DNA from: Apostichopus japonicus
Lineage: Eukaryota > Echinodermata > Holothuroidea > Aspidochirotida > Stichopodidae
Assembly (NCBI RefSeq): GCF_037975245.1
Contig: NC_092562.1
Location: forward strand, 4,022,001 to 4,086,000
Direction: 5' to 3'
Length of the DNA stretch: 64,000 bases
Part shown: positions 24,129 through 37,171 of the stretch, piece by piece
Layout: each line of letters opens with the position of its first letter
Numbering within the stretch: position 1 is the stretch's first letter
Translations under genes and position numbers: made by a program
The notes under the pieces: generated by a model
Told to the model about the DNA's origin: nothing
Database searches by the model: none
What the model saw: the letters and a program-made list of their open reading frames with translations, nothing else

Positions 24129-26037
24129 ACTGTTTTCAATGCAATGGCCTATCTTTCCATCTCCGATGATCAAAGTGATATGAAAATGTCACCACTTTAT
24201 CACTATTCCTCATGAGCTTGCTGACAAACATTTTTCAAACGAATGCACAAAGAATAATGTGAATAAGCTGACATTAAAAGAAGTCTGCAAATTGTGCACA
24301 AATAACGTCAAAATGATGGATTGCACAGGGCATCATGATAAGCACGACCTTATTGAAAGCAAGTAAGACATTAACCAGAAACTGGCGCCACTCCCTCTTT
24401 TAGCACTTCAATTCTCTACAGTTAATGCAACACCTGCAAGGAACCTTTACTTTATTGATCACCTTTCAACTGGAGACAAGTTGAGTGTCTGCCCATTCAT
24501 TTTTCATTACGTTTAGCAGTTGGTTTTACGACTTAGGCTTTATCAGAAAGACAAACGTTATATGAGATAGACAGACAGACAGACAAACATTATAAAGACA
24601 AACAGACGAATGTTGAAAATCACTCTGTTTTTGTATTTTGTCTTACCAGGTGTAGTTATGGATAACAAACAAGGTATTTTGTCTCTAACAAAGCCAGTCT
24701 ATTTCTTTAGTCTCAACCCTCAATGATTGAAAAAACAAACTGAAATATTGCAATGTTGTCAAGCTTTAAACATCAGACTAACTGGTTGCACGGACAGTCA
24801 TTCCATAGAAAGCTACGAGTCGTTAAATTTTCACTACTATCGAAATGATCAGCGCATTTGCTATTGTATTGTTTTTTACTTAACAATAGGCTTTTGTCTC
24901 TAATAGAACCTATCACTCCTTCCATCCAAACCCTGGTAAAAGTTGACAGATAGCCTCAATAATTCAGTAACAATGCCACAGTCAGCTCGGTTCATATATT
25001 GCACAGTAGGCCATGCTATCAAAGTGTGGAACGCCTATGTAGAGTGTTAACATATTTTTTATTTTGATCAGATAAGAGACTTTCTTAATATTTTCAGCAT
25101 CGCTTGTCACGTCATAAGCAACAAGCTAAGACATTAGCTTCTGTTCAAGTATATTTCGTATTGAGAAAAATTATGCTGACCAGTTAAAATGTGACAAAAA
25201 GTTCAACCTGCTATGAGGCTTCCATTAGACGGCAAATTTAAATCGATTAGCTGATTTTCATCAGACAGATTGTAATCTAACAAACCCTTCTCCTGCAATG
25301 AGCACAGGATGCAATATGGTGGTGGTAACAATACAGATCAACTTTCTTCTTTGTATATTAAGATCATCCTTACTCGAGGAAACTAACACAAATCGGTTCA
25401 ATGGATCGGTGAAGTTATACCAGAGAAGGTATTCCTTAAAAACTAGCTTTTTTAATTAACATGATGAATTGGTCTAATAAACAACATTATTTGTATAGCA
25501 GCCAAAATAGTTTCAACTCCAAGTGTCTCTACGATGCAATGACTTGTAAGAACATATTCATTTTCTTTGGATTAATCATTTATATTTTTATCATTAATAA
25601 ATGAAGGATATGCTCAGCTTATCTGTCATTCTGATGTCCACACATTCTGCTGTTTCAACATACATTTGTCAAAAAAACAAACTTAAATGGTGCAGGTGCT
25701 TATGGTCAAGTGGTTTTCACCAATTGATACAGAAAATATGGAACACATTGTTGAACCACTGGATTGCCAAAGGAATTGTTCATCACATTAACATATCAAT
25801 CAAAACTAGTTTGATGAAAATATCTTTCAAAACAGATTGGTTTCCTATGCCATTCCGTGCCACCCGACTGCCATTTTAAAGACTTCAGCCACATCTTTTT
25901 GCATTGCAGGGATGCTAGCAAGCAGCATGGTCCAAGCGGCCTTGGCTGTTTACTCCCAAGAGCACTTAATCTCTTTGAGAGGCAGACTCTCTGCAATGAC
26001 GTTCTGGGCAGGCTACATAAAACAGTCCTTCATCTCA

Positions 26038-29000
26038 TCATGTGATTGTTTTACTCAAGTTCGAGAAGCCGACACCGACACAAGTGAGAAGTATTTTATC
26101 GTGGCCAGTTCTACTGTCTTCAGAATCACCGTCCTGTTCCTGCTGCGCTTCAATCTTGAACATGATCTGCAGAAAGTCCTTCATGTGTCTCAAAAACTGG
26201 ATTCTGAAAAAAGGTCAAAATTATGAAATGTGAGAGTCCTCTGATATCTCATATCAACAGGAAATATGTCTATACTCCTTGGTGACTGACATCGTTGGGA
26301 TTGTGCTCAAAATCAAGAAGTGTACAAGTCACAGCTTAGAAAATGTCAAATGGACTTGGTTTCACTCAAGTGGCCATGAAAAAGTTGGCCAAAAAGTTGG
26401 CCCTGGAGACATTTAACCTCACCCCTGAGAATGACAGCACCATTCTAAATATGATCAGGAGTTTTCAAATTGATGAGTCAGTGACCAAGCCAAGACAAGA
26501 AGAGAACCATTGGTGGGCAGCTTTGGAAGACGCTCACGAAATGTGAAAATAGCTGGTTCATCAACACGTTTTGGTGCTTTCATAATTTTTATAAATCTTT
26601 GGTTTCACAATTCTGATGATACTTTGGCGATACTATACAATAATAGATAGACGGATTTAACAGACTACTGATACAGAAATTACACAGAGAAGGTTATAGA
26701 TATACAGTTTTATTCTTTCTCGGTTAAACTCACGTGTAAGGTGATAGTGGTCCTGTCTGGAGTTTGGATACATCATTCTGACCAAGAGCCATGAAAAGTA
26801 GAGCTAGACCTTGATGTCTGGAGTCAACACATCCACCCTGGTTGAAAGAAAGGAAGGAAAAACACAAAACATTAATCAAACAATAAAAAACATTATGGGA
26901 CACTACCTTGATTACTCTTCATAACACATGTGTGGTCAACAGTGGACACCTTCAGAGTTGTTCTTACAAATAACTTCTTTGAGAGTAAATAGGGCTTGGG
27001 GTGGGGGAATGGGGGAAGGGTAGCATACCCCTAGCCCTACCAGTGATTTCCTTTTACTTGTAACATCTTCCCTAGCTAATACCTTTAAATCAAGGTTTTT
27101 AAGTATGTTTACTACAAACAAAGTCTTGTAATTACAATGAATAATTTGAATGTTTTACTAAGATCAGTCCATTTTTTCCCTCCAAACTGCTTCATTGAGT
27201 TCTGTTATGTTGTTGTAATATTTTGATCAAACCTGCACAACATTAGTAAGTTATTCAATGGTACATACAAATGACATAGAGATGGAGAACAACTCGAAAT
27301 CCTTAGAATGTATCAGAGAGGCAAGGAATATGACACAAAGAAAAAATGAGAGAAGGGGGGTTGAGGGGGAAGGGTGGTTGGGGGAGTACCAGAGAACAAA
27401 ATATGAATGAATGGGGAAAAAATGAAAGACAAATCAAAATAGTCTTCTTTACATCTGGTAATTATTTACATTTTTCTTGGACTCTCTTTTAAAAACAGAA
27501 ACAATAGGTATAAAATGAAAGGTAAAACTAGACAGAAACCGACTGGTATATAAGCCTACAAGTATAAAAATATATGTAGACCTGGTATAAACCCACAGGA
27601 ACGAACCATTGGGTATAAACTATACACAAATCTAAAACAATCTTAGTAACAGCAACTAACCCTATAGATTTCCTCCATGAGTAGCTTTGCTGCCCTCTTT
27701 CCTAAATCTTTCGGTACTGTGATTTCCTTTCCCACTGGATTGGACATGGCCTCTGCACTGAGGAAGGTACCCTCCGTTGTCTCCGCAACCAAAGATACAC
27801 CAAATCCTGGTGATCTATAAAACACAAAAGGCACAATTTTCAAGAAAACAAAAAATTTGACTGACGATGAAAGATTCTGACTTAAAGAAAATTCCTTAAA
27901 TCTTCCAGTACTAATTTGTTTCTTCAAGATGATACAGATCTGAGAGATGAGAGGACATTTCTGTATTTTACCTCCTCCCAGTGAGAAGAGAATAGCAAGA
28001 AAGTGAGGCTGGGAGAATCAAACGGAGACTTCCTGTGCCTTTTTCATATAATAGTGAGGTTTTAACCTGGAGGTCAAAGGTAACATTTTATGATGCCATT
28101 TTTGGTGCATCTGCAAAAAAAACCCTTAAAGGCATCAGATTCTAACTCCTTTGAATAATATTTACAGTTGGGATTCAACCTTTGAGGACAATGGTCAGTC
28201 TTTGGCAGACACATATTAATTCAACGAGAGGTTTTTAACAATAACAGTTTGAACTTTGCAGGGTTTTAGAGTAACAAAATAATTGAAAATGTACTCACTT
28301 TCCAGATTTTGGTCCTTTCATGTGGTCTGTGTGTATATAGATGTCTGTCAGAAAATTATTGAGAACACTTCTTGCGCCCTCTACCATCCGATTTACAAAC
28401 GCTGGAGAAACACGAGTGGAAAAGCTGAAATACTGTCAAGGTAATATATATATATATATCCAGATACTAAAAGGATTTGAAGAGTGTCAACGAATATCTG
28501 AGATTTTTTTTCACATTACTTCATACTTGTTTGAGAGGAATGAAGATGGAAACATACTTAACCCACTGAAAGACACAACTACAAGGTCATTTTGAAATCC
28601 CTTTCTTAACACTGTATCACATAATACGAAAACGGGGTTTGAACCCTGCTTCTATGAGTTCTGAATGACACCCCTACCAAAGAATGCATTAAAAGGGAAT
28701 TTGACAAAACCAACACTGGGTCGCCCAATTGGTAGAGCACATGACTTCAGTCTTGCAGTCATTGGTATTGAAGCCTATTTTAGCTGATATTATTTCTCTT
28801 TCAAAATTGTGTAAACTTCCTTGAAAGTGCTGTGTTTCTGATTTCTCCCTAACACCCACCTGCCCCTCCCCCTCCCTTCCCACCCTCCCCAAGACAGTAT
28901 GACCATATTGAATTGCCATATCTTTGTACTCTCTTCTCCTGTTCAGACTGGGATGGAAAGTAGGCACTTTTGTGAAACCATTATAAAGTAGTCAGTGAAA

Positions 29001-32000
29001 TATTCTAAAGAACCAAGAAAATATTAGCATTTGTATTTTGTTTTTGTTGTTGATAAAGGATACGCGACACCTCTTATTCTCTTTACTTTTCCAGCCTTCA
29101 ATAGTTGGAGAGGCCTAAGGTTTCTGCGAATGGGGCACTTGAAGATCACTTCGCCACCGCCAAGTGGAGGGCTCCCTCTTTTTGTCACCTAATTAAATAA
29201 AACAAACATGTTTTTAAAAAACTCTCTCTGAAGAAAGAATAAAACACGCATTTAATGTGACGTATTACCTGCTGAAAAATTGTAAGATAAACGGCAACCC
29301 AAACAATAACTGTACCCCATGGAATATTTAAGAAAACATAAATCAAGTATATATGCAAAACAAAAGTTTTAATTATTTTTGGTTTCACTTACTGTAAGTT
29401 CTAGCCCTTCATCTATTCCAAACTTCTTCAAAACCTGGATGGAAACAGCTTTGATGACATCAACCTGAAGGAATGACAAAATAAAAAATACATAAATAAA
29501 ATTAGCAGAAAGTACAAATTTGAGGAAATCAATTGTTAACAAACAACTAACTTATATTACCAGCTATTTCTGTAATACTTATTTCTCTGAAGCTTCTATC
29601 CACAACATTTAGAAAATCAATTTTCAATTACACAACAAAACAAGAAATTCTGATCCCAACTTATCCCAAAGAAATTTTAAGAAAGACATTGTTTGTTTGG
29701 TCAATCTAGCATATTGTATGCATGTATGTTTGTATTTGAAACTTCAAGCACAAAGGCTTTCGGGGGCCTCTCTTAACTAATTTATTTTTATTTTTGACTC
29801 TATGTTGGTTGTTCTTTTCTCCTTGAGCCTTGACCTCTCTGCAGAGTGATTACATACATATTATCAATCCTTTATTATTATTATTACTATTGTTCATACA
29901 TGTATCTATAAGATAAAACAATCCCTTCGTGTTTATCCTTCTGGTCTTGAAGGCTGGAATTTAAAAGCCAGCAAATGTCACCAACACATACCGATGGATC
30001 TATCTGGTTACTTGTCACTCCTCTTAGGATAGCTTTGATTGGTTTCTTGCAGAATGGAGCAAGGCAGATGAGACCCTCCAGGTAATAACCGATACCTCTC
30101 TGGACGTTACAGTCGTGGTCGATGTTGCCACCAAGGGGAAGTCCAGGTTGATAGAGAACTCCAGTACCTGTCAGAATCAGAAACAGACATTTCCAGATCA
30201 TACTTCATAAAGTTGACATTAGCATGGAATACCTGCGCTTGCATCTTGTACAGCAAGCTTCTTTAATTTTGTTTATCTTCAAATATCGATATGAAAACTT
30301 TCATTACAGGATTGTACACATATTAAAAAAGAAATTAGTCATGGAAAGCTCTTAGTTTCAAACTTAAAAATGTCCCTTATTTTGTTTTGGTCAAAAGCCA
30401 AATTTTCCCCTAACGTCATCCTCCAATTTCCTCCTTCCTACAAAATCATAAATATGACACACAATTGAGAATTTTGAACTTGTGAAAGAAAGTAAAGATA
30501 AAATCCCTCACTAGTGACATCATACAAAAGGGTTTACTTTGAACTTCTTAGCTACATCACTCATTAGTGCCCTACCAACAGTAAAGGTCCCATCTACAAA
30601 AGGCCTGGAAATACAGATAGGCAGCCTTATCTACAAGACTTTGTTGTAGATTTTTTGTCAATGCTGTCCTTGGTCACTCTTAACAGTTCTATTAATAAAT
30701 GCAATTATCCACTGTATCTGTAAACAAATGATACACTTGTTGGAATTACTACAGGTTAGGAACATAGCCTTTGAGATCTTTGGTTAAGGCAGTGGACTTG
30801 TGATCTAAAGCTTGCAGGTTTGAGTCCTGACCAGATCATTATGTTGTGTCCTTGGGCAAGTCACTTTATCTACCAGTGGCGGCGGAACCGATAAACCAAT
30901 AAAAAAGTTGAGGGGGCAAATGCATGATAAGCCCCCCCAATATTTACCAAGGCTCCGAAACGTGCATCTGCCCATTTTTCAATGCATACTTGTCGATCTG
31001 TCCGATGCACACGTAAATTATATAGGTGTAATAATTTTTGTAAATGCTGGGGGACCCTCGGCCCGTCCCCTGGCTATAGACCACATTGTCACCCCAACCG
31101 CGTCTTCACGCCCGTGAAAAGTGGAAGCAGTGAGTGTGAGTACCGGTACACTACGAGTACACGCAAGGCGTGGAACATGGCTCTTTGTTTAAACGCAATC
31201 AATTATTAAACGAATAAAATCACAATATTAGCATTTCACCTGTACTGTATAGGGTACATGCATTCGCGACAGTGCATGGTTCATAGAAATTTGTTGGCAA
31301 CTGCACATAGTTTTGGAATTACCCATTTGTTGACATTAAGAAATGCTTTCTGTTTTTTCTTATGACATTTATTTAATTATTGCATTTAATTGCAAGTAGT
31401 AATTTACTACATTCAAAAACGTCTTTGCGAGTACACTACGAATACCCTCTTAAAACACCATCGAATATACAAATTACAATGTTTTTTACAGATTTTACGT
31501 GCAATCTGAGAAATTGCAGGCTTGAGACCCATATTTTAGGGCTAGGTATTCGCAGCATAAAACACTCGGGAAGTGCCGTTTCCGGCCACCTGGGGGTTTG
31601 AAAAACCCAAAATTTTCTTGTACGCTCCGCCCCAACCGATGGTGGCGCTCCGCTAGTTTGTTTTTTCATATATCACCGTTCTCCTGTATTTTTTCACATG
31701 TGGTGAATGCACTTTTTTGTCACTCAAATGATCTGGATATATTCATCTAATATTGCTTATTTCTCACCTGCTTCATTTACTTCAATTCTTGATCCATTAG
31801 TAACTTTATCGAGAAGTCTAATAAAGCTTGCTTCAAACTCTGTGAAAAAATATTAAAGAAACTTGCATATGGTTTCTTCTACACGGTAGATCACAAAGTA
31901 ATACATTACAAAAGAAAAGAGAGAAGGAAGAAGGAACAAACTCAAAACAAACTGACAACTAGCCATAGATAGCCTAGCCTTTACATCATGTATACGATGT

Positions 32001-32476
32001 ATGCCTAGCATATGTTGACATACACAGTACACCATTGTTGTTATTCTACAAAAAAAGGTGATTCTTATATTTGCAAATAAACTGTGCCATATTCTTGGTT
32101 GTTCAATACATACATGAGTGTTCAATGTTTTATAACACTTTCTGCACACGGAAAGGTGCATGGTGCAAAGGCGCTTTGCTCTCTAAATTAAGACCTCATT
32201 TCCATTGGATGCAGACTAGAGACCATAGGGTCTCTAGGATAGGGTCTCTAATGCAGACATGTCGCAGATATGGTACCAACGGTGTAAAATAATGAATAGG
32301 CCAAGGCACGAATGCAAAGTTAGCCGTTTGCTTCTAGTAATCTTACCTCTCAATCCAGGATCATGATCTTTGCTTCTAATCCTATTTATTTTGACTGATC
32401 TTCCGCTGAGTGTTGCAAGTATTAAACGCTGTCGAAAGTAGTTACTGCCTTCGTAAGTCAATGGTTTTGTTGCCAT
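26038..32476 (-). CDS. RCL1: RNA 3'-terminal phosphate cyclase-like protein RCL1 (pre-rRNA processing), 9 exons, complete
   Basis: Nucleolar factor of the small-subunit processome, needed for early 18S pre-rRNA cleavages; it has the RNA-cyclase fold without cyclase activity (family knowledge). Exons on the minus strand: 32347-32476, 31768-31839, 29992-30167, 29393-29464, 29064-29188, 28299-28424, 27661-27814, 26734-26837 and 26038-26203. All junctions are GT-AG and in phase, giving 374 residues, close to the human 373. Recognisable blocks: RQRLILATLSGR near the N-terminus, NEAGTGVLYQPGLPLGG, HDCNVQRGIGYYLEG, LRGVTSNQIDPSV, GSPPLGGGEVIFKCP, KVKRIRG, TDIYIHTDHMKG, SPGFGVSLVAETT, EEIYRGGCVD, GPLSPYT, and the C-terminal LLTCVGVGFSNLSK. 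Start 32476 is the first Met before the conserved TYEGSNYFRQRL. The neighbour NDUFAF2 diverges 1.3 kb away. Intron 2 contains a SINE and hAT-related debris. Confidence 0.96.
26709..26732 (-). promoter_or_regulatory. Possible intronic stop and polyadenylation signal in RCL1 intron 8
   Basis: Without splicing after exon 8, the frame runs into TGA at 26730-26732, directly within the donor GTGAGT, and AATAAA follows at 26709-26714 on the minus strand. Use of this signal would give a 320-residue product lacking the last 54 residues. The signal may be chance in AT-rich sequence. Confidence 0.35.
28715..28790 (+). repeat. Decayed tRNA-derived SINE head in RCL1 intron 5
   Basis: GGTCGCCCAATTGGTAGAGC resembles a tRNA D-arm/A box; the following CTTGCAGTCATTGGTATTGAAGCC is a weak B-box region. 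There is no proper cloverleaf. Confidence 0.4.
30765..30875 (+). repeat. tRNA-derived SINE in RCL1 intron 2
   Basis: TGGTTAAGGCAGTGGACTTG and GGTTTGAGTCCTGACC form A- and B-box-like blocks, followed by GTCCTTGGGCAAGTCACTTT, a central motif I recognise from SINEs of many marine animals. It is inserted antisense to RCL1 and abuts a second repeat beginning AGTGGCGGCGG. Confidence 0.7.
30873..31656. mobile_element. hAT-related repeat material in RCL1 intron 2
   Basis: It begins CCAGTGGCGGCGGAACC, like the CAGTGGCG ends of the other hAT-like elements. Near the right it carries GGAAGTGCCGTTTCCGG, CAAAATTTTCTTGTACGCTC and GATGGTGGCGCTCCGC, matching the interior of the 14331-14615 element. I could not define the right terminus or a target duplication, so it may be truncated or composite. 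Confidence 0.5.
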
Positions 32477-33805
32477 GGTTCGTCGTGTAAAAGTTGTTTC
32501 CGAAATGTACCCACATGTGAAATTTTATGGAAGTGTCCACTGTATTAAGGTCGATCGGATATATAAAAATATATATAGGCAAAAATATTTTCAAGTTTAA
32601 AAGTTAATATACTTATTACATTTTTAAGGTGGCTATATTTTTATCAAATATATCTTTATTTAAACAGTTTTAAAAATACAATGCAGTAAGAAAGATTTAT
32701 TTGTAACATAAAAGAAATATTACTTTGTATCCCCAATAAGTAATGATGTGGCTCCACTGCTGTGGATTGCGAAATAGTTTTTGAAGATAATCCACACGGC
32801 TACTGAACCATTGTTTATTGAACATCTAACAACAGGACAGGGTAGTGATTCGTGAATAACCAGTGGCAATCAAATCCATACATGTAGTCCTTTAGCATCT
32901 CAGCAACAGTTCTTTGAATTTAAAACCATCATCGCAACATTAGCTGACTTCAGGTATTTGTCTTGCTCTTTTTAAACAAACTAGGCCTAAGGTTACATAC
33001 AAGTCATTGCATCATTGATCAAGCCTAACTTAGTCCCACAAAACTTCCCAGGTAAGCATATAGTGCTGTTTGGACCATTGGACCCAAACCTGTGAGGCTT
33101 TCAGAAATTTATTTTAAAAAATGTGTATTTTATATTGTTAGTTGTTCTACTAATTTGATAGTGATCGAGACCTTTGGGTTTGTAGATTGTGAATGTGATA
33201 TTTGCATAGTGAATATGTCGTGACAAATATTAATTCATTTAAATTACAATCTAATTTACAGACCTGAAAAAGGAAGTGATAGTGATGACCAAATTTGATT
33301 AAATTATAATTCTGTTTCGAAACTCCATGAAGTCTTGAAAGAAGAATAAATTAATGATTAATTTGTTCATAGTATAAGCATACATGTATGCATATTAATC
33401 AATTCATTTATATCTTAAGATTGTATGTCTAAACTAACCCTACATCAATTGCACCATAGTCAAGTGTATGCTATCTTACCCCAAATAAACCTTAAATCTT
33501 CAAAAGTGCAGTTAACATCACTCTTTTGACTTATTTCAAGGGTCAATAAGCTGAAAATTATGAAATGTATTTATTCAGTAATTATGCTAGTGCTGATGTG
33601 TCATGTAAATGACTTTATTTGAATAAGTTAATGATCTTTTTATATCTTCTTTGTAAGCAATCTTTCATGTTCTTGAATGGGTGTTTTCATTTGAATGATA
33701 ATTATTTGAAATGATCATGGCGCATCCTAATTGCATGTATACTGTATACCAGTTTGAGTTCAGATGACATTTTGCTTACGTATATGTCACTCGATCTTTG
33801 CAGGA
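32477..33805. promoter_or_regulatory. Divergent RCL1 / NDUFAF2 promoter interval
   Basis: These 1.3 kb separate the two start codons, which point away from each other. The NDUFAF2 ATG (33806) sits only four bases after a good acceptor (TCTTTGCAG), and a donor-like CCAGGTAAGC occurs at 33049-33058. This suggests a noncoding first exon of NDUFAF2 near 32.8-33.05 kb, so transcription of both genes would start within a few hundred bases. I see no TATA element I would trust. Confidence 0.5.
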
Positions 33806-36800
33806 ATGAATATTTTTCGGTCAATATTCAAAGCTTCCAGAGATGTCAAAAAACTGGTGGGAACGGACAATCTTGGCAATAAATACTTTGAAATCGTTTC
33901 TGGTAAGTTACTTATTGAGCCAGGGTAACATGTTCCCTCTATGTCACCGAAGTTTCGTTTCCAGTATTACCCCTATATTACACATTTTAGTTGCTTGCAT
34001 GCTAATACCGGTGCTGTGGCCGAGTGGATAAAGGTGGTGGCATTGAAGTTACAAGGCTTAACAATCAGAAAGTTCCTAGAAGGAGGGTCATAGTAAAGTG
34101 GGCTTTTCATCCAAGAACAATCTATGGTTTTCCCATCTGAAATGATTTCTAAAATTGAAAAGATTCCAATTTGAGTTAAAATATTGAATTGGAAGCCTCC
34201 CGACATGTCAGTTAATCCATTAGCCCTTGTGGGCTTCTCCCACATTTGTGGTTGCTAAATTAAGCATCGTAAAAATAACTGCTGATTATTATTATTATTA
34301 TGCTTCCTGCTTCCCTACTCGTGCTGTAATCTGATTATTGCACAGATGGGAGTCCTGCTACTACTGTACGGTATTTTATATTTGTGACTTTTATTTCAGA
34401 ATCTATTAAAGCCAAACCTAAACGATCGATGGAATCATCGCAGGAGCACGTTGATTACCAGGCAGGGACGGTTCCTGTAGAATGGGAAGGTATGTGGGAA
34501 GCTGTACCATAGGATGTGTGAAATGTAATGGGTAATGAGGTGGGAGGGGGGGTGGGATTGGAGGTAGGGGGAGGAGGGGATAACGTTTGGAGGGCAAGGA
34601 TTTCCCACAAATTAAATGTTCTCTTAGGGGACCTTATTAATATATTTGACAGTACTTATGCCTACTTTCCTACTAGGAATGAAATAGTTTGCCAAAAACA
34701 AAGTATACCAAAGGAAGTGGACTGTTTTATGTGGCTTTTCTGTGATCAAAGGTCAAGGCAAATATCATTTCCATGTAATTAGATACCCTCTCAATCTAAG
34801 AGACTTGTATGGTTACAACTATCAGCTGACCCTAATTAGCCAGTTCTTAAACATTTATTTAAATACAGAATATTATGTGTCCCACATGGTTAAGTGTCAT
34901 GGTTCATTTAGTTCAATGGCAAACCGTGGAGCTGGGTTGGATTTAATACCCATAGGCTAGTAAGACTATATATAGCCTTTGGCCCACACTTGTTCTGGGC
35001 TCTTCAATATTCAGATTCGTACAGAAAATGTACTTTTCTGGCAGGTTTCTAATTTATATGGAAATACTTTGAATAAAATCTGCTAAGAGAGACCATAAGA
35101 TTCATGTACTTTTAAGGATATCAGTTTCAGTTGCATGAACTTAGTCACTTCTTTCCCATTAACCTTTACGTACACTTTTTTCCTGGCTTGCCTTTGAGGT
35201 TTCTGTAATTGTTCCATGTGCACTTTTGGTGGATAAAAATGACATGTCTAGTCAATTCTGATAACATTTATGCCACTGACAAATTGTGAACAGTACTTAA
35301 GCTGTAGACTTCACCTTTAAGAGGTACAATACATGTACGAAATGGAGAATTAAATCGAATTGATGTCCAATCTTGCTTCTTTCCGTGAGTGCAGCTTGGG
35401 TCAGAGGAAACCGAAGAGATCCACCAACAGCAGAAGAGATTGAGAAGAGGGAGAGGCAAACTTTGATTGTTAAGAAAAGAGCTGTGGAGGTGGAAAGAAA
35501 GGATAAAGAGGTATTGCAGAGTGCAGACTGGAATTAGAGTTAACCTTCGTATTGGATGTGATCATTTAGAGCTCTTAGTTCGACATGTAAGGAATCTAAA
35601 GCCCTAAAGGAATGCAAGCATCTTCATTATTTGGATCTGCAGTACCAATGTTTATTTTCAACAAGTATGTTAGATCCAATCGGAAATTGACACTTTTGAG
35701 GTGTTCCAAGATATCATGTTTTATAATTACTGATTGACGATGATGATGATGATGATGAAATTGGGTAATTTAAACCAGAAATTTGCTTGGCTTTTATCTT
35801 CTGTAGTCTGCTATGACAATGATAGCAGATACTTCCATTTGGTGCCATATTATGGTTATCATATTTTATCCACAACTTTATGGATTTCACCCCCATTTGT
35901 GGTGATTTATGGCCCTGGTACCCAATCTGAAGTTGAAAATCTCAACTGACTGTAAGATCATAATGGTAAAAGGACTTTCTGTGCTCAAATTGCAGAAGCT
36001 AGATTGAAAAAAAATCACCATAAGAAAAGTTTCTCCACTTTATTTCTAATAACTTTGTCAGAGCTGCCTATATTTTTTTGTGAGGATTTTATGTAAACCT
36101 CGATGCTCATTATGATAGAACAAAAGATGACATGTGAGGGAAAATCCTGATATATGATAACCCTATCCAAAAATTGTCAGGCAGAAAACTGGCAGCTTTG
36201 GGGCACCTGCTTAGAAGGGTTTTGGTTTTTAGATGCTGCCAGTTATCAAGATAGAACAAGATGGCAATGTTTTGCTTTTTTGGCTCAAATTTGTGAATGT
36301 TTGATTTTAGAGCAAACCCCTGCCTCCCCTCATTTTTGAAAGTGAGGGGGAACCTTCCACTCTGACACCCCTACCCTGTTCCTATATGTAGCTCTGCCCA
36401 GTTTATAGCAAATATTCTCAAAACTGCCAAGTATCACTTGAAATAAGATGATAACTAAGCTAGCTAGAAGACTCTCCTAGGTTCACCTTTACTCTTTTTT
36501 TCCCCCACAGCTTCAGCAGCGTGAATATGATGAGGGGTTAGTAGCAGGGCCATCTCCAGGGACGCAGGCAACTGGTGAGTTGAGCAACATTCATGTGAAT
36601 TATGATGTATCAAAATGTTAGGATGCTAAAAAGTCCTGAAAAAATGTAAAATAACTTTCTAGCAAATTATTCCCAGACAAAAGACGATGGATTTTTGAAA
36701 GTGACTGCAAAATTGCTTGGTAAAGTTTGAGCATGGTTGAGTGACTGTTATATTGAATTTGAAGCATATTTAGAACCCATACTGATGAATTCTTAATCTG

Positions 36801-37171
36801 TTTGGTAATTTAAAGGAAGAAATATTATAATAAAATAACAGCAATTTGTCAAAATGAAACAAAACCATGTTTCAATAAGCATTTTGTTATGACAGTAGTT
36901 GTTTAAAAATGAATTAAGCTTGGACCATCATATTTTGAATATGTAAACTTTGGTTTGAATTGGAGGTTACGTCAGATTTGTGTAATTTGGTTGTCTATTA
37001 TATATTTCAAGATTTGAACGTAGTTATATAAATTGTCAATTTCTGCTGCTTGTTTTCATAGGCCATGCATCTGTTCCTACCTATGGCACAGAACAAGGCA
37101 GTGATAAACCCCTTAGCACTGGGAATGAATTTGAACCAGCAGCATGGGAGCCTCCAAGCAAACCGAAATGA
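33806..37171 (+). CDS. NDUFAF2: NADH dehydrogenase assembly factor 2 (NDUFAF2, mimitin/B17.2L), 5 exons, complete
   Basis: Mitochondrial matrix chaperone for late assembly of respiratory complex I, a paralogue of subunit NDUFA12 (family knowledge). Exons: 33806-33902, 34400-34489, 35395-35510, 36511-36574 and 37062-37171; all GT-AG, phases agree, 158 residues against 169 in human. Visible signature: KLVGTDNLGNKYFE (residues 17-29), HVDYQAGTVPVEWEAWVRG with the PTAEEI block after it, a charged coiled-coil-like stretch in exon 3, and GHASVPTYG close to the C-terminus with the final WEPPSKPK. The start is the only Met upstream of the GTD motif in frame and follows a splice acceptor, implying a noncoding exon upstream. 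It converges with SMIM15, as in vertebrates. Intron 1 holds a SINE. Confidence 0.95.
34005..34270 (+). repeat. tRNA-derived SINE-like repeat in NDUFAF2 intron 1
   Basis: GCTGTGGCCGAGTGGATAAA is an A-box-like head of the tRNA-Leu/Ser type; the B box is degraded. The downstream part up to an ATT microsatellite near 34289 could be the SINE body. Confidence 0.5.

Larger units (their letters stand above)
12516..26037. other. 13.5 kb intergenic region rich in mobile elements
   Basis: No gene was supported. The stretch contains a tandem repeat array interrupted by a hAT-like element, two more hAT-like elements in inverted orientation, a foldback element, a SINE, the ACGAATGACA element, a TA microsatellite and a 31-32 bp minisatellite, each listed separately. 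The part between about 16.0 and 20.0 kb shows nothing I can name. 24.2-26.0 kb is also blank apart from a short GACA run near 24572. Confidence 0.5.

Noticed and set aside
26343-26546. 67-codon plus-strand frame with mixed composition
   Set aside because: It lies in RCL1 intron 8, has no recognisable domain and no matching exon neighbours.
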